Of a DNA stretch of 64,000 nucleotides, positions 16,979 to 27,310 are shown piece after piece. A model generated the notes under the pieces. The model had not been told where the DNA came from, searched no databases, and was given only the letters and a program-made list of their open reading frames with translations. Origin of the DNA: Polymorphobacter multimanifer (GTDB lineage Bacteria; Pseudomonadota; Alphaproteobacteria; Sphingomonadales; Sphingomonadaceae); assembly GCF_014205635.1 (NCBI RefSeq), contig NZ_JACIIV010000018.1, positions 22,868 through 86,867 on the forward strand. The letters are read 5' to 3'. Positions within the stretch are counted from its first letter, which is position 1, and every line of letters begins with the position of its first letter. The translations under genes and the position numbers were made by a program.

Positions 16979-17027
16979 AGCAATCGCACTGCTGAGGTCA
17001 GGGGTTCGATCCCCCTCTGCTCCACCA
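16979..17027 (+). other. Prophage attachment site attR: 3' part of a tRNA-Ala(CGC) gene
   Basis: From the anticodon loop to CCA the sequence folds as a tRNA 3' half: loop ATCGCAC with anticodon CGC at 16985-16987, variable AGGTC, T-arm AGGGG-TTCGATC-CCCCT, acceptor strand CTGCTCC, discriminator A and CCA (17025-17027). T-arm and variable loop match alphaproteobacterial tRNA-Ala. No D-arm or 5' acceptor strand is present upstream, so this is not a functional tRNA gene. It is the duplicated 3' end expected at the end of a prophage inserted into tRNA-Ala; the restored gene should be at the left end outside the window. Confidence 0.75.
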
Positions 17028-17138
17028 CGCATCGTCATACGCGCACTATCGGTCGGCCTGCGTACAAAGCTGCGTGACGTTGCTAGTCTGCCGCGCTAGG
17101 GTTTGAAAACGAAAGTCGGTGGGGATCAGCGCGTGCAG

Positions 17139-17588
17139 ATGAACATCAATGGCAAGCCGGTGACACTGGAGGCGGATGGCGACATGCCGCTGCTCTGGGC
17201 GCTGCGCGACGTGATCGGCCTCACGGGCACCAAATATGGCTGTGGCGCCGGGCTTTGCGGAGCCTGCACCGTGCATCTCGATGGCGCCCCGGTACGCGCC
17301 TGCCAGACTCCGGTCGCCGATGTCGGCACGGCGAAGATCACCACCATCGAAGGCCTTTCGGCCACCGACCTAGGGCGCAAGCTGCAGGCCGCCTGGGCGG
17401 CGCTCGACGTGCCGCAATGCGGCTATTGCCAGGGCGGGCAGCTGATGGCCGCCGCTGCACTGCTCAGGGACACACCCAAGCCGAGCGATGACGACATCGA
17501 CGCCGCCATGGCCGGCAACCTCTGCCGCTGCGGCACCTACACGCGCATCCGCGCGGCCATAAAGCAGGTAGCGGGAGTGAGGGCATGA
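17139..17588 (+). CDS. (2Fe-2S)-binding small subunit of isoquinoline 1-oxidoreductase/aldehyde oxidoreductase family
   Basis: This is a 149-residue protein. The N-terminal plant-type ferredoxin domain has [15 protein letters not shown] and a later Cys (C-x4-C-x2-C ... C). The second [2Fe-2S] domain has CGYCQGGQ and [12 protein letters not shown]. These two clusters pass electrons from the molybdenum site of the large subunit encoded next door. The ATG at 17139 gives the usual family N-terminus; GTG 17133 and TTG 17103 are upstream alternatives. The stop overlaps the large-subunit start, so the pair is cotranslated. It is the first gene after the prophage attachment site. Confidence 0.88.
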   Translation: MNINGKPVTLEADGDMPLLWALRDVIGLTGTKYGCGAGLCGACTVHLDGAPVRACQTPVADVGTAKITTIEGLSATDLGRKLQAAWAALDVPQCGYCQGGQLMAAAALLRDTPKPSDDDIDAAMAGNLCRCGTYTRIRAAIKQVAGVRA

Positions 17589-19771
17589 ACGCGCTTCCCC
17601 TCAGCCGCCGGCAGATGCTGTTCGCCGGTGCCCTCGCCGGTGGCGGGCTGTGGTTCGGCGCCGGACCTGCAGGTGCGGCACAGGATGGCGTGGCCGGCAG
17701 TCCGGGCGCAGGGCTCACCGCCTTCATCCGCATCATGCCCGACAACCGCATCACCATCGTCTCGCAAAATCCCGAGATCGGCCAGGGCATCAAGACCTCG
17801 ATCCCGATGCTGATCGTCGAGGAGCTCGATGCCGACTGGAGCCAGGTGACCATCGAACAGGCGCTCGCCGACCAGAAGATTTACGGCCGCCAGGTCGCCG
17901 GCGGCTCGATGGCGACGACGCTCCTCTATGATTCGATGCGCCGCACAGGGGCTGCCGCGCGCGCCATGCTGGTGCAGGCCGCTGCCACGCGCCTCGGCGT
18001 GCCGGTGGGTGAATTGACCACCGGCAGCGCCATGGTGCGCCACGCTGCCAGCAACCGCTCGCTGAGCTATGGCGCGCTCGCTGCCGATGCCGCCACGCTG
18101 CCGCTGCCGGACCTCAAGGCCGTGACGCTCAAGGACCCCAAGGCCTTCAGGATCGTCGGCAAGCCGATGCCGGGCGTGGACAATATGAAGGTCGTCACCG
18201 GCGCCCCCCTGTTCGGCATCGATGCCAGCGTGCCGGGCATGAAGATCGCGATGTTCGTCAAATGCCCCTGCTATGGCGGCACCGTCGCATCGGCCAACCT
18301 CGATGCCGTCAAGGCCATCAAGGGTGTGCGCAACGCCTTCATCGTGGCGGGCAACGGCGATGATTACGAACTCGCCGCCGGCGTCGCGATCATCGCCGAC
18401 ACAACCTGGGCCGCGATGAAGGCACGCGAGGCGCTGCAGGTCGAATGGGCGCCGGGTGCCGGGGCCGACCAGTCGAGCGAAGGCTTCGCCAAGGCCGCCG
18501 CTGCCCTTGCCGGCACGCGCGGGCCACAGGAGATCTTCACCGAAGGCGATGCCGCCGCCGCCATGCCGGGTGCTGCCAAGCGCCTCAAGGCAAGCTACCA
18601 CTACCCATTCCTCGTCCACGCCCCGCTCGAGCCGATGAACTGCACCGCGCGTGTCGATGGCGACAAGGTCGAGCTCTGGGCGCCGACGCAAAATCCAGAG
18701 CCCGGCCGCGCCTCGATCGCCAAGCTGCTCGGCGTGGCGCCCGAAGCGGTGGTCATCCACATGATGCGCTGCGGCGGTGGCTTCGGCCGGCGGCTGACCA
18801 CCGAATACATGACCGAGGCGGCCTGGATCGCCCGCGAAGCCAAGGTGCCGGTCAAGCTGATCTGGACGCGCGAGGACGATGTCACCCGCGGCAACCTCCG
18901 CCCCGCCGGCTGGCACCACCTCGAAGCCGGGCTCGACGCAGACGGCAAGGTGACCGCCTGGACCAATCATTTCGTCAGCTTCGGCAAGGAGGGCAAGTTC
19001 GGCCGCGCCGCTGCGATCGAAACAACGCAGTTTCCGGCGCGCTTCGTGCCCAACTTCCGCTGCGATGCGACCGTGCTCGATCTCGCCGCCCCGACCAACT
19101 TCCTGCGCGCCCCCGCCAACAACGGCTTCGGCTTCGTGATGCAGAGCTTCATCGACGAGCTGGCGTATCTCGCAGGGCAGGACCCGGTCGCCTTCCGCCG
19201 CACCCTGCTGGGCACCCCCCGCCTCGTCGGCCCCGCCGACAAGCGCGACAGCTATGATGCCGCGCGTGCCCTTGGCGTGCTCGACAAGGCCGCCGCCATG
19301 GCTGGCTGGGGCCGCAAACTGCCCAAGCGAGAAGGTTTGGGCATCGCCTTCCACTTCAGCCACCTCGGCTATTTCGCCGCCGCGATGGAAGTCGCCGTTG
19401 CCGATGCCGGCGATGTGAAGGTGAAAAAGGTCTGGGCCGCCGGCGATGTCGGCCGCCAGATCGTCAACCCCTCGGGCGCCATCAACCAGGTGCAGGGCTC
19501 GGTCATCGATGCCATCGGCTCGGCGATGGGCCAGGCTGCCACCCTCTCGGGCGGTGCCATCGAGCAGCGCAACTATGATGGCTTCCCCATCATGCGGATG
19601 CCCGACACGCCGCCGATCGAAGTGGCGTTCGTTCTCTCCGACCATCCGCCCACCGGCCTCGGCGAGCCCGCCTATCCCGCCACCCCCCCGGCACTCGCCA
19701 ACGCCATCTTCGCGGCGACCGGCGTGCGCCTGCGCAGCCTTCCGATCGACACCGAGCTTCTCAAGGCCTGA
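17585..19771 (+). CDS. Molybdopterin-binding large subunit, isoquinoline 1-oxidoreductase beta-like (IorB family)
   Basis: This 728-residue protein starts with a twin-arginine signal ([20 protein letters not shown]), so the folded Mo enzyme is likely exported to the periplasm. GGGFGRRL and [18 protein letters not shown] match the cofactor-binding and active-site Glu regions of the xanthine oxidase superfamily, in its shorter IorB-type form. The reaction is probably hydroxylation of an N-heterocycle or oxidation of an aldehyde; the substrate cannot be named from sequence. No cytochrome subunit or XdhC-like chaperone gene lies next to it. Confidence 0.85.
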   Translation: MNALPLSRRQMLFAGALAGGGLWFGAGPAGAAQDGVAGSPGAGLTAFIRIMPDNRITIVSQNPEIGQGIKTSIPMLIVEELDADWSQVTIEQALADQKIYGRQVAGGSMATTLLYDSMRRTGAAARAMLVQAAATRLGVPVGELTTGSAMVRHAASNRSLSYGALAADAATLPLPDLKAVTLKDPKAFRIVGKPMPGVDNMKVVTGAPLFGIDASVPGMKIAMFVKCPCYGGTVASANLDAVKAIKGVRNAFIVAGNGDDYELAAGVAIIADTTWAAMKAREALQVEWAPGAGADQSSEGFAKAAAALAGTRGPQEIFTEGDAAAAMPGAAKRLKASYHYPFLVHAPLEPMNCTARVDGDKVELWAPTQNPEPGRASIAKLLGVAPEAVVIHMMRCGGGFGRRLTTEYMTEAAWIAREAKVPVKLIWTREDDVTRGNLRPAGWHHLEAGLDADGKVTAWTNHFVSFGKEGKFGRAAAIETTQFPARFVPNFRCDATVLDLAAPTNFLRAPANNGFGFVMQSFIDELAYLAGQDPVAFRRTLLGTPRLVGPADKRDSYDAARALGVLDKAAAMAGWGRKLPKREGLGIAFHFSHLGYFAAAMEVAVADAGDVKVKKVWAAGDVGRQIVNPSGAINQVQGSVIDAIGSAMGQAATLSGGAIEQRNYDGFPIMRMPDTPPIEVAFVLSDHPPTGLGEPAYPATPPALANAIFAATGVRLRSLPIDTELLKA

Positions 19772-19774
19772 TCC

Positions 19775-20578
19775 ATGCGGCTCGCAGGCAAGTCGGCGCT
19801 TGTCACCGGGGCCGCTCGCGGCATCGGCGCCGCGATCGCGCAGGCCCTTGCTGCCGAAGGCGCGCGGGTGCTCGTCACCGATATCGATGGTAACGGTGCC
19901 GCTGCGGTTGCGGCCAGCATCGGCGACACCAGCCGGGCCATGGCGCTCGATGTGCGCAGCGAAGCGGAGTGGGACGCTGCGATCGACGCCGCGACCGCCC
20001 ATTTCGGCGGGCTCGACATCCTGGTGAACAACGCCGGCATCACCGGCTTCGAAGCCGGCCCCGTCGCCCATGATCCCGAACATGCCAGCCTGGCGGACTG
20101 GCGCGCCGTGATCGAGACCAATCTCGACGGCGTCTTCCTCGGTTGCCGGGCGGCCATCCGCGCCATGCGCCCGGCGGGCCGGGGCAGTATCATCAACATC
20201 TCCTCGCGGTCGGGCCTCGTCGGCATCCCGGCCGCATCGGCCTATGCCGCGTCCAAGGCTGCAGTGCGCAACCACAGCAAGTCGGTCGCCCTCTGGTGCG
20301 CCGGACAGGGGCTCGATATCCGCTGCAATTCGGTCCACCCGGCCGCAATCCTCACGCCGATGTGGGAGCCGATGCTCGGTGATGGCCCGGAGCGGGAAGC
20401 CAATATGGCGGCGCTTGTTGCCGACACGCCGATGCGACGCTTCGGGACTGTCGAGGAGGTTGCCGCCGTTGTCGTGATGCTGTCGTCGGACGAGTGCCGC
20501 TACATGACCGGCACCGAAATCACCATCGACGGCGGGCTTCTGGCTGGCAGCGCCGCCTCACCGGCGGTGGCCGACTGA
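19775..20578 (+). CDS. SDR family NAD(P)-dependent oxidoreductase
   Basis: This is a 267-residue classical short-chain dehydrogenase. The cofactor site TGAARGIG, acidic residue in LVTDID (favouring NAD), NNAG, catalytic Ser in INISSRSG and YAASK are all present; the C-terminus [12 protein letters not shown] is canonical. It starts 3 nt after the Mo large-subunit gene, so it is likely in the same operon and may act on an alcohol or ketone in the same pathway. It converges with the next gene with a 5-nt gap and no clear terminator. Confidence 0.85.
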   Translation: MRLAGKSALVTGAARGIGAAIAQALAAEGARVLVTDIDGNGAAAVAASIGDTSRAMALDVRSEAEWDAAIDAATAHFGGLDILVNNAGITGFEAGPVAHDPEHASLADWRAVIETNLDGVFLGCRAAIRAMRPAGRGSIINISSRSGLVGIPAASAYAASKAAVRNHSKSVALWCAGQGLDIRCNSVHPAAILTPMWEPMLGDGPEREANMAALVADTPMRRFGTVEEVAAVVVMLSSDECRYMTGTEITIDGGLLAGSAASPAVAD

Positions 20579-20583
20579 GCCGG

Positions 20584-21561
20584 TCAGGCGCTGGCTTCGT
20601 TCGGCGCCATTTTGATGATCGTCTTGGCGGACAAGACTCCGGCCGCCATGCCGGCAATCGCCTGTGCGCCATCGGCAAGCGCGAAGACGCTGCCGATATG
20701 CGGCTTCAATGCCTCCGCGCGTGCGTCGATGGCGGCCATGGCCGCCGCCCCTGCGGCAGGATCCTGCCGGCCATGTTCGCCGGCGCGCACGCCGATGATC
20801 TCGATCTCCTTCAGCAACGCGCGGTTGAGCGCAAGCGGAGGCGCCTGGCCGCCGGTAAAGCCGATGATCGCATGGCGCCCGCCGCGCGCCAGTGTGCGCA
20901 ATGCCGGCATGAACAATGCGCCGCCGACGGGATCGAATACCAGGTCGATCCCCCTTGCCGCAATTTCCGGCGCCGCGCGGTCGATCTGCACAATGTCATG
21001 CGCACCCGCTGCACGCGCCAGCTCCAGCTTTTGCGCCGACGAGGCAACGGCCGTCACATGCGCGCCCTCGGCAACAGCCAGCGCCACGGCTGCAAGCCCC
21101 ATGCCGCCGCCGGCCCCTGTCACCAGCACCCGCTCGCCGCGCCGCAACCGCCCTCGCACCATCAGCCCCACCCAGGCGGTGAGCGCGCCGACAGTGAAGG
21201 CGGCCGCCTGCAGGTCGTCGAGCCCCGGCGGAACGGCACGCACCTGTGCCGCAGCCAGCGTCACGCGTTCGGCAAGCAGCCCCTGCCGCGCACCCGTTAT
21301 CACCCGGTGGCCAAGCCAGTGCTCGCTCCCCTGCCCCGCCGCCACCACGACCCCGCACCCCTCGGTGCCGGGGATGAAGGGCAATTGCGGGCGAAATTGA
21401 TAGCCGCCACGCAGCATGAGCATATCGGGAAAGTTGAGCGCAACGGTGAGCATCCGAACCGTCACTTCGCCCGGCCCGGGGGGATGCGGCTCGGGCCAGT
21501 GGCGCTCGAGGGTCAGCCCCGAAAGATCGGGCGACAGGGCATGGCAGACCAGCGCGAGCAC
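20584..21561 (-). CDS. Zinc-free quinone oxidoreductase-like MDR protein
   Basis: This 325-residue medium-chain dehydrogenase/reductase of the NADPH:quinone oxidoreductase type has the GroES-like N-terminal part (ALNFPDMLMLRGGYQFRP, PFIPGTEGCGVVVAAG) and a nucleotide-binding VLVTGAGGGMGLAAVALA motif. The metal-binding Cys/His ligands of zinc ADHs are absent. It is the last gene of the greA-rhomboid run, 3 nt after the protease gene. The substrate is unknown. Confidence 0.8.
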   Translation of the reverse strand: MLALVCHALSPDLSGLTLERHWPEPHPPGPGEVTVRMLTVALNFPDMLMLRGGYQFRPQLPFIPGTEGCGVVVAAGQGSEHWLGHRVITGARQGLLAERVTLAAAQVRAVPPGLDDLQAAAFTVGALTAWVGLMVRGRLRRGERVLVTGAGGGMGLAAVALAVAEGAHVTAVASSAQKLELARAAGAHDIVQIDRAAPEIAARGIDLVFDPVGGALFMPALRTLARGGRHAIIGFTGGQAPPLALNRALLKEIEIIGVRAGEHGRQDPAAGAAAMAAIDARAEALKPHIGSVFALADGAQAIAGMAAGVLSAKTIIKMAPNEASA

Positions 21562-21564
21562 CGC

Positions 21565-22266
21565 TCAGGGCAGGATTTCCGGTCCCCGTCCCCAGAAACG
21601 GGCAAGGATGAGGCCGGTGAGGAAGCCGCCGATATGCGTCCAGATCGCGATGCCACCGCCGAGCAGACCGCCCGAAAAGGCCACGCCCATCAGCAGCTGC
21701 AGCCCGATCCAGCTTGCAGCGTACCACAAGGCAGTGAGCAACTCTCCCGGCACCGCGATGCCGAGGACCCGCCGGCCGCCGGCACGGCTACGCGCAAACA
21801 TCATGGCATAGGCGCCGAACACCGCCGCGATGGCCCCCGAGGCGCCGATCACCGGGCTCATGCTTGCAGGGTCGGCAAACCATTGGGCTGCTCCGCCGAC
21901 AAGGCCGCCGGCGAGAAACAGCCCGATCAGCCCGATCCTGCCGGTCACCCATTCGACATAGCGGCCGACCCAGGCGAGAAACAGCATGTTGAGCCCGAGG
22001 TGCAAAAGGCCCGAATGCAAGAACATGTGCGTGACGCCGATCCCGAGCGAGCCCGCCGGTTCGACGCCCGCCAGCACCGCCGAGATGCGCGCCGGCACCA
22101 GCCCATAGCGCGCGATGATAGCAGAATCGAAGCCGCTGCCGCCGATCAACAGCGCCCCCTGTACTGCAACACACAGCAGGATCAGGCCATTGGTGGCCAT
22201 CGGGCTGGGGGGCTTGAAGGGCTTCATCCCCGCCCCCAGCCAGTCGCCGTCATCAGATGAACTCAA
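21565..22266 (-). CDS. Rhomboid family intramembrane serine protease
   Basis: This 233-residue protein has about six membrane segments. [20 protein letters not shown] is the conserved H-x3-H-x3-N-like helix. The nucleophile Ser is in [12 protein letters not shown], and the partner His in [11 protein letters not shown]. Rhomboids cleave membrane proteins within the bilayer. The start overlaps the 3' end of greA by 14 nt, which implies coupled translation. Confidence 0.88.
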   Translation of the reverse strand: MSSSDDGDWLGAGMKPFKPPSPMATNGLILLCVAVQGALLIGGSGFDSAIIARYGLVPARISAVLAGVEPAGSLGIGVTHMFLHSGLLHLGLNMLFLAWVGRYVEWVTGRIGLIGLFLAGGLVGGAAQWFADPASMSPVIGASGAIAAVFGAYAMMFARSRAGGRRVLGIAVPGELLTALWYAASWIGLQLLMGVAFSGGLLGGGIAIWTHIGGFLTGLILARFWGRGPEILP

Positions 22267-22732
22267 CGCTTTCGATCGTATAGTAGCGGTCGCCCGAGGG
22301 AGTGTTGACCTCCACTTCCTCGCCGACGCGGCGGCCGATCAGCGCGCGGCCGAGCGGCGAGTTGAAGCTGATCCGCGCCACCCGCGCATCAGCCTCCATC
22401 TGGCCGACGATCTGATAGGTGATCTTCTTGTCGTCCTCGTCGAGCAGGTGCACCGTGGCGCCGAACACCACCCGGTCGCCCGAAAGCGTGGTGGGATCGA
22501 TGATGATCGCCCGCGCCAGCTTGTCCTCCAGGTCGAACACCTGGCTCTCGATCTGCCCCTGCCGCTCCTTGGCGGCATGATATTCGGCATTCTCCGAAAG
22601 GTCGCCATGCGCGCGCGCCACCTCGATGGCTTCGACCACTTCAGGACGCTCTTCTTCCTTCAGACGGCGCAGCGTTTCCACAAGGATGGCGTGGCCAGTG
22701 GCCAGCATCGGCACCTTTTCAATCGTTGCCAT
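22253..22732 (-). CDS. greA: Transcription elongation factor GreA
   Basis: This 159-residue protein has the full GreA pattern: an N-terminal coiled coil with [20 protein letters not shown], the acidic [17 protein letters not shown] tip that enters the RNA polymerase secondary channel, and the C-terminal domain with [18 protein letters not shown]. It stimulates cleavage of backtracked transcripts. It is downstream of carB on the same strand, but a terminator separates them. The second Met (ML) is eight codons in and is a possible alternative start. Confidence 0.95.
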   Translation of the reverse strand: MATIEKVPMLATGHAILVETLRRLKEEERPEVVEAIEVARAHGDLSENAEYHAAKERQGQIESQVFDLEDKLARAIIIDPTTLSGDRVVFGATVHLLDEDDKKITYQIVGQMEADARVARISFNSPLGRALIGRRVGEEVEVNTPSGDRYYTIESVEFI

Positions 22733-22814
22733 TGGCGTTCACTCATCTTTCTTCAAACGCGGCAGCAGGCGGTTGCAGGCAAAACTGTTCCGCCAACACA
22801 GCCGTCCAAAGCCG

Positions 22815-22874
22815 AAAAACCGGGGCTGAAGCGCTTCGTGCTGCCAGATGGCAGACGTAGAACCTCAACCCCGG
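22815..22874 (-). terminator. Terminator after carB, overlapping its stop codon
   Basis: On the minus strand, CCGGGGTTGA (22874-22865) includes the carB stop and pairs with TCAGCCCCGG (22829-22820) with one G-U pair, followed by TTTTT. A smaller hairpin (CTGCC/GGCAG) sits in the loop. Confidence 0.65.
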
Positions 22875-25800
22875 AATTGTGTATGATAGGACTGGAGCGG
22901 CCGCACTTCAAGCGGGTGCCTGCTCAGCGACCCAATTGCCGCGACCGATGCAATGCTCGCCGCGGCTGTCGTGAAATAGGGAACCCGGCCATAAAGTGCC
23001 GATGCGCGGATCGACTGGCTGTCCTTCAACGATTGCAGGCCTTCGGTGGTGTTGAAGATCAGCGCGACCTCGCCATCCTTGATCCTGTCGACGATATGCG
23101 GCCGCCCTTCCGCCACCTTGTTGACCTGCGAAACCGCAATGCCGGCCGCTTCCAGCACCCGCGCCGTGCCCTCGGTCGCAATCAGCGTGAAGCCCAGCGC
23201 CACCAGATCATGCGCTGCCGGAATGATCTGCTGCTTGTCGCCATCCTTGAGGCTGATGAACACCGTGCCGCTCTCCGGCAATTTGGTGCCGGCCCCGAGC
23301 TGCGACTTGGCAAAGGCCGTTGCGAAATCGACATCGATTCCCATCACTTCGCCGGTGGACTTCATCTCCGGTCCGAGCACCGGATCGACCCCGGGGAAAC
23401 GCGCGAACGGAAACACCGCTTCCTTCACCGCGATGTGGCTGCCGGTGGCACGCGACGAAAAGTCGAAGCTCGAAAGCGCCTCGCCCGCCATCACGCGCGC
23501 CGCAATCTTGGCCAGCTGGATGCCGGTCGCCTTGGCGGTGAACGGCACGGTGCGGCTGGCGCGCGGATTGACCTCGATCAGATAAACCAGCCCGTCCTTC
23601 ACCGCGAACTGGATGTTCATCAGCCCGCGCACGCTCAGCGCCCGCGCCAGCAACGCCGTCTGCCGCTCGATCTCGGCAATGATCTCGGGCGAAAGGCTGT
23701 ACGGCGGGATCGAGCAGGCGCTGTCGCCCGAATGCACCCCGGCCTCCTCGATATGCTGGAGCACCCCGGCCACTTGCACCGTATCGGCATCGGCAATCGC
23801 ATCGACGTCGACTTCGATCGCATCGCGCAGATAGCGATCGATCAGCACCGGGCTGTCCCCCGACACCACCACCGCTTCGCGAATATACGTCTCGAGCTGC
23901 CCTTGCGTCTCGACAATCTCCATCGCCCGGCCGCCGAGCACATAGCTCGGCCGCATCAGCACCGGATAGCCGATCCGCGTTGCCACCTCGATCGCCTCGG
24001 CCGCCGAGCGGGCGATGCCATTCTCGGGCTGCTTCAGGCCGAGCCGGTCGATCAGATCGGCAAAGCGCTCGCGGTCCTCGGCCAGGTCGATATTGTCGGG
24101 GTCGGTGCCGAGAATGGGAATGCCCGCATCCTCCAGCGCCTGCGCCAGCTTGAGCGGCGTCTGCCCGCCCAATTGCACGATCACGCCTTTCAGCGTGCCG
24201 TTCTGCATTTCGGTGTGCAGGATCTCGAGCACATCCTCGGCCGTCAGCGGCTCGAAATACAGCCGGTCCGACGTGTCATAGTCGGTGCTGACCGTCTCCG
24301 GGTTGCAGTTGATCATGATCGTCTCATAGCCAACCCCATTCTGCTTCGAGCCGAGCGCGAAACAGGCGTGGACGCAGCAATAATCAAACTCGATCCCTTG
24401 GCCGATGCGGTTCGGCCCGCCCCCCAGGATCACCACCTTGGTGGCGGCCGTGGGCTCGGACTCGCACTCGGGCACGCCGAAGCTCGGCGCCTCATAGGTC
24501 GAATACATGTACGGTGTCGCGGCGGTAAACTCGCCTGCACACGTGTCGATGCGCTTGAACACCGGCCGGACACCGAGCGCCCGGCGCGCAAACGCCACCT
24601 GCGCCTCGGTCCTGCCGCTCAATATCGCCAGTCGCGCGTCGGAAAAGCCCTTCGATTTCAGCCGGCGGAAGCCGTTGGGACCGGCGGGCAGCCCTTCGGC
24701 ACGCACCTTGGCCTCGACCTCGATCAGCTCCTCGATCTGCCGCAGGAACCAGGGCTCGAACTTGGCGATCTCGTGAATCCGCTCGACGCTCAGCCCCGCC
24801 CGCAGCGCCTGTGCCGCCACCCGCAGCCGATCGGGGGTGGGGCGTGAAAGCTCGGCCTCGATCTCTTCCTGCGTGGCACCGACCAGATGCTCCACCTCGT
24901 CAAAGCCCGTCAGCCCGGTCTCCAGCCCACGCAGTGCCTTTTGCACGCTCTCCTGGAAGTTGCGGCCGATCGCCATCACTTCGCCGACCGACTTCATGGC
25001 GGTGCCCAGCAGCGGCTCGGCGCCCTTGAACTTCTCGAAGGCAAAGCGCGGGATCTTCGTCACAACATAGTCGATCGTCGGCTCGAAGCTCGCCGGCGTC
25101 ACCCCGGTAATGTCGTTCTGAATTTCATCGAGCGTATAGCCCACCGCCAGCAGCGCCGCGACCTTGGCGATCGGAAACCCGGTGGCCTTGGAGGCAAGTG
25201 CCGACGACCGCGACACCCGCGGGTTCATTTCGATCACCACCAGCCGGCCATCGGCGGGGTTGACCGCAAACTGCACGTTGGAGCCACCCGTTTCCACGCC
25301 GATCTCGCGCAGCACCGCGATGCTGGCGTTGCGCATCACCTGATATTCCTTGTCGGTGAGCGTCAACGCCGGCGCCACGGTGATGCTGTCCCCGGTGTGC
25401 ACGCCCATCGGATCGACGTTCTCGATCGAGCAGATGATGATGGCATTGTCGGCGCGATCGCGCACAACTTCCATCTCATACTCCTTCCAGCCGAGCACCG
25501 ATTCCTCGACCAATACCTCGGTCGTCGGCGAGGCATCGAGCCCGGTGCTGACGATATGCACGAACTCCTCGCGGTTATACGCAATGCCGCCGCCAGTGCC
25601 GCCCATCGTGAAGCTCGGCCGAATGATCGAAGGCAGGCCTACGAATTCAAGCGCTTCCAGGGCTTCCTTCACCGTGTGTGCAATGCGGCTCTTGGGGCTT
25701 TCCAGCCCGATCTTGTCCATCGCATCGCGAAACTTCAGCCGGTCCTCGGCCTTGTCGATGGCTTCGGCATCGGCGCCGATCAGCTCGACGTCATATTTTT

Positions 25801-26125
25801 CGAGCGTGCCGTCACGGTGCAGCGCCAGCGCCGTGTTCAGCGCCGTCTGCCCGCCCATCGTCGGCAGGATGGCATCGGGCCGCTCCTTCTCGATGATCTT
25901 GGCGACGATCTCTGGCGTGATCGGCTCGACATAAGTGGCATCGGCCAACTCGGGATCGGTCATGATCGTGGCGGGGTTGGAATTGACCAGGACAATTCGA
26001 TAGCCCTCGGCTTTCAGCGCCTTGACCGCCTGCGTGCCCGAATAATCGAACTCGCAGGCCTGGCCGATGATGATCGGGCCAGCGCCGATGATGAGGATGG
26101 ACTGGATATCGGTGCGTTTCGGCAT
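22865..26125 (-). CDS. carB: Carbamoyl phosphate synthase large subunit
   Basis: This 1086-residue protein has the normal CarB length. It is an internally duplicated synthetase: N-half with [20 protein letters not shown] and ATP-grasp motifs, C-half with [20 protein letters not shown] and [13 protein letters not shown], then a C-terminal regulatory MGS-like domain ([20 protein letters not shown]). It makes carbamoyl phosphate from bicarbonate, ATP and ammonia delivered by CarA, for pyrimidines and arginine. In this genome it is separated from carA by rraB and a toxin-antitoxin pair on the other strand. Confidence 0.97.
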   Translation of the reverse strand: MPKRTDIQSILIIGAGPIIIGQACEFDYSGTQAVKALKAEGYRIVLVNSNPATIMTDPELADATYVEPITPEIVAKIIEKERPDAILPTMGGQTALNTALALHRDGTLEKYDVELIGADAEAIDKAEDRLKFRDAMDKIGLESPKSRIAHTVKEALEALEFVGLPSIIRPSFTMGGTGGGIAYNREEFVHIVSTGLDASPTTEVLVEESVLGWKEYEMEVVRDRADNAIIICSIENVDPMGVHTGDSITVAPALTLTDKEYQVMRNASIAVLREIGVETGGSNVQFAVNPADGRLVVIEMNPRVSRSSALASKATGFPIAKVAALLAVGYTLDEIQNDITGVTPASFEPTIDYVVTKIPRFAFEKFKGAEPLLGTAMKSVGEVMAIGRNFQESVQKALRGLETGLTGFDEVEHLVGATQEEIEAELSRPTPDRLRVAAQALRAGLSVERIHEIAKFEPWFLRQIEELIEVEAKVRAEGLPAGPNGFRRLKSKGFSDARLAILSGRTEAQVAFARRALGVRPVFKRIDTCAGEFTAATPYMYSTYEAPSFGVPECESEPTAATKVVILGGGPNRIGQGIEFDYCCVHACFALGSKQNGVGYETIMINCNPETVSTDYDTSDRLYFEPLTAEDVLEILHTEMQNGTLKGVIVQLGGQTPLKLAQALEDAGIPILGTDPDNIDLAEDRERFADLIDRLGLKQPENGIARSAAEAIEVATRIGYPVLMRPSYVLGGRAMEIVETQGQLETYIREAVVVSGDSPVLIDRYLRDAIEVDVDAIADADTVQVAGVLQHIEEAGVHSGDSACSIPPYSLSPEIIAEIERQTALLARALSVRGLMNIQFAVKDGLVYLIEVNPRASRTVPFTAKATGIQLAKIAARVMAGEALSSFDFSSRATGSHIAVKEAVFPFARFPGVDPVLGPEMKSTGEVMGIDVDFATAFAKSQLGAGTKLPESGTVFISLKDGDKQQIIPAAHDLVALGFTLIATEGTARVLEAAGIAVSQVNKVAEGRPHIVDRIKDGEVALIFNTTEGLQSLKDSQSIRASALYGRVPYFTTAAASIASVAAIGSLSRHPLEVRPLQSYHTQFRG

Positions 26126-26142
26126 TGGACATTCATGCTTTC

Positions 26143-26162
26143 ATTGCATACATTGATTGCAT
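26143..26162 (+). promoter_or_regulatory. Putative operator: ATTGCAT direct repeats upstream of the antitoxin
   Basis: ATTGCAT occurs at 26143-26149 and 26156-26162, 13 nt apart, in the 49-nt gap between carB and the antitoxin gene. Ribbon-helix-helix antitoxins commonly bind short repeats at their own promoter. The site could also affect carB transcription, which starts nearby on the other strand. Confidence 0.45.
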
Positions 26163-26174
26163 TGGAGACATTTC

Positions 26175-26543
26175 ATGGCGAGCCTCACAGTCCGCAACAT
26201 CCCCGAAGATGCCAAGCACCGCTTCAGGCAGGTTGCCGCCGCTCACGGCCGATCGATGGAGGAGCATCTGCGCCACCTCGTCATCGAGGCCGATCTCGCG
26301 CGACCGTCCGGGCAGTTCGCCGACGCGCCGCAGCCGTTTAACCATCAGCAACCCGCATCGGAATTCGTGCAGACACTGCTGCAGATCGCCGATGGTGAAA
26401 GCGCCGAGGAAAATCTGCGCCACGCCCCGATCCGCTTCATGACCGCGAAGGACGCGATGGCCGAGCTGCGCCGCCTCGCAAATGGCGCCGGCCTCGACCT
26501 GCCACCCCGCATGAACACCGCCCTCGAAGCCCCCGACCTTTGA
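26175..26543 (+). CDS. FitA-like ribbon-helix-helix antitoxin
   Basis: This 122-residue protein starts at MASLTVRNIPEDAKHRFRQV, a standard Arc/FitA-type DNA-binding N-terminus (beta strand then two helices, GRSMEEHLRHLV). GGAGA lies 6 nt upstream. The region after residue 45 should wrap and inhibit the toxin; it is longer than in most FitA proteins (about 80 residues) and includes a second helical part (FMTAKDAMAELRRLANG). The stop overlaps the toxin start by 3 nt, the usual coupling in such pairs. Confidence 0.8.
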   Translation: MASLTVRNIPEDAKHRFRQVAAAHGRSMEEHLRHLVIEADLARPSGQFADAPQPFNHQQPASEFVQTLLQIADGESAEENLRHAPIRFMTAKDAMAELRRLANGAGLDLPPRMNTALEAPDL

Positions 26544-26953
26544 TCCTGGTCGATACCAATGTCTGGAGCGAACTGACCAAGCCACACGGCGACCCCGCCG
26601 TGCTGGCCTGGCTGGAAGCGCATGACGATGATCTGGCGCTGTCGACACTGGTGCTTGCCGAAATCCACTACGGCATTGCGCTGGCGACGAGTGCTCCCAA
26701 AAGACACACTCTGTCAGCATGGCTGGCCGGCCTCGAAGCACGCTATTGGGGGCAGACGCTGAGCTTCGGCCGCGCATCGGCAAGCCATTACGGCCAGATT
26801 GCAGCGCGCCCCGAAGTGAAGGCGCGCCAACCGCAGATAATCGACATGCAGATCGCCGCCCAGGCGCAGGAACACAGGATTCCGCTGGCAACCCGCAACG
26901 CTCGCGATTTCGACTGGATCGGGATTCCGCTGATCGACCCCTGGACTGGCTGA
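26540..26953 (+). CDS. FitB/VapC-like PIN-domain toxin ribonuclease
   Basis: This 137-residue PIN protein has acidic residues in the expected places: Asp5 in LVDTNVWSEL, Glu in LAEIHYGIAL, Asp in QPQIIDMQIAAQA and Asp in TRNARDFDWIG. The SELTKP and NARDF motifs are those of FitB-type toxins. The start is TTG overlapping the antitoxin stop. It likely cuts RNA when free and is neutralised by the upstream antitoxin. Confidence 0.85.
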   Translation: MILVDTNVWSELTKPHGDPAVLAWLEAHDDDLALSTLVLAEIHYGIALATSAPKRHTLSAWLAGLEARYWGQTLSFGRASASHYGQIAARPEVKARQPQIIDMQIAAQAQEHRIPLATRNARDFDWIGIPLIDPWTG

Positions 26954-26965
26954 ACGCCGCAGGCC

Positions 26966-27310
26966 TCACGCCCCCGTCTCCGCCTGGCAGCCCCAACCAT
27001 CGAACGCCACATCATGGCTGATCTCGATCTCCAGCGCGCGTGTGATCAGCGCCCGGATCGCCGGCCGCGTCACCGGCCCATCGACCTGAAAATCCGCCGC
27101 CCAGTCACCGTCCTCGAACTCACCGAAATCGATGAAGCGAAACCCCAACCGCTCCGCATCCTCTGCCAGCGTCTCGATCGCCTCCTGCGAGCCCTTGAAA
27201 TGCACATCGATCACGCGCGAAAGTTCGGCCACATCGCCGTTCGCCGCCAGCTCGAGCAGCACTTCCTCGTCTGCTGCGAGTTCCTCGGCGAGGCGCTTCT
27301 GGTCGATCAT
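26966..27310 (-). CDS. RraB-family ribonuclease E inhibitor-like protein
   Basis: This 114-residue protein has VIDVHFKGSQEAIETLAEDA, a LGFRFIDFGEFEDGDWAADF stretch and the conserved C-terminal ISHDVAFDGWGC, as in RraB (regulator of RNase E activity B). RraB proteins bind the RNase E scaffold and change mRNA decay. The start overlaps the carA stop by 4 nt (ATGA), so it is translated from the carA message. Whether this homologue binds RNase E is not shown by sequence. Confidence 0.75.
   Translation of the reverse strand: MIDQKRLAEELAADEEVLLELAANGDVAELSRVIDVHFKGSQEAIETLAEDAERLGFRFIDFGEFEDGDWAADFQVDGPVTRPAIRALITRALEIEISHDVAFDGWGCQAETGA

Noticed and set aside
16950..17027. Complete tRNA gene
   Set aside because: Only the part from the anticodon arm to CCA is present; no D-arm or matching 5' acceptor strand lies upstream, so it is an attachment-site remnant.
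17537..20338. 933-residue minus-strand frame opposite the Mo hydroxylase
   Set aside because: No motif; the plus strand carries clear cofactor motifs throughout.
22115..24847. 910-residue plus-strand frame opposite carB and greA
   Set aside because: The product is Arg/His/Leu-rich without motifs and is fully antisense to well-supported genes; high GC at third positions removes stops.
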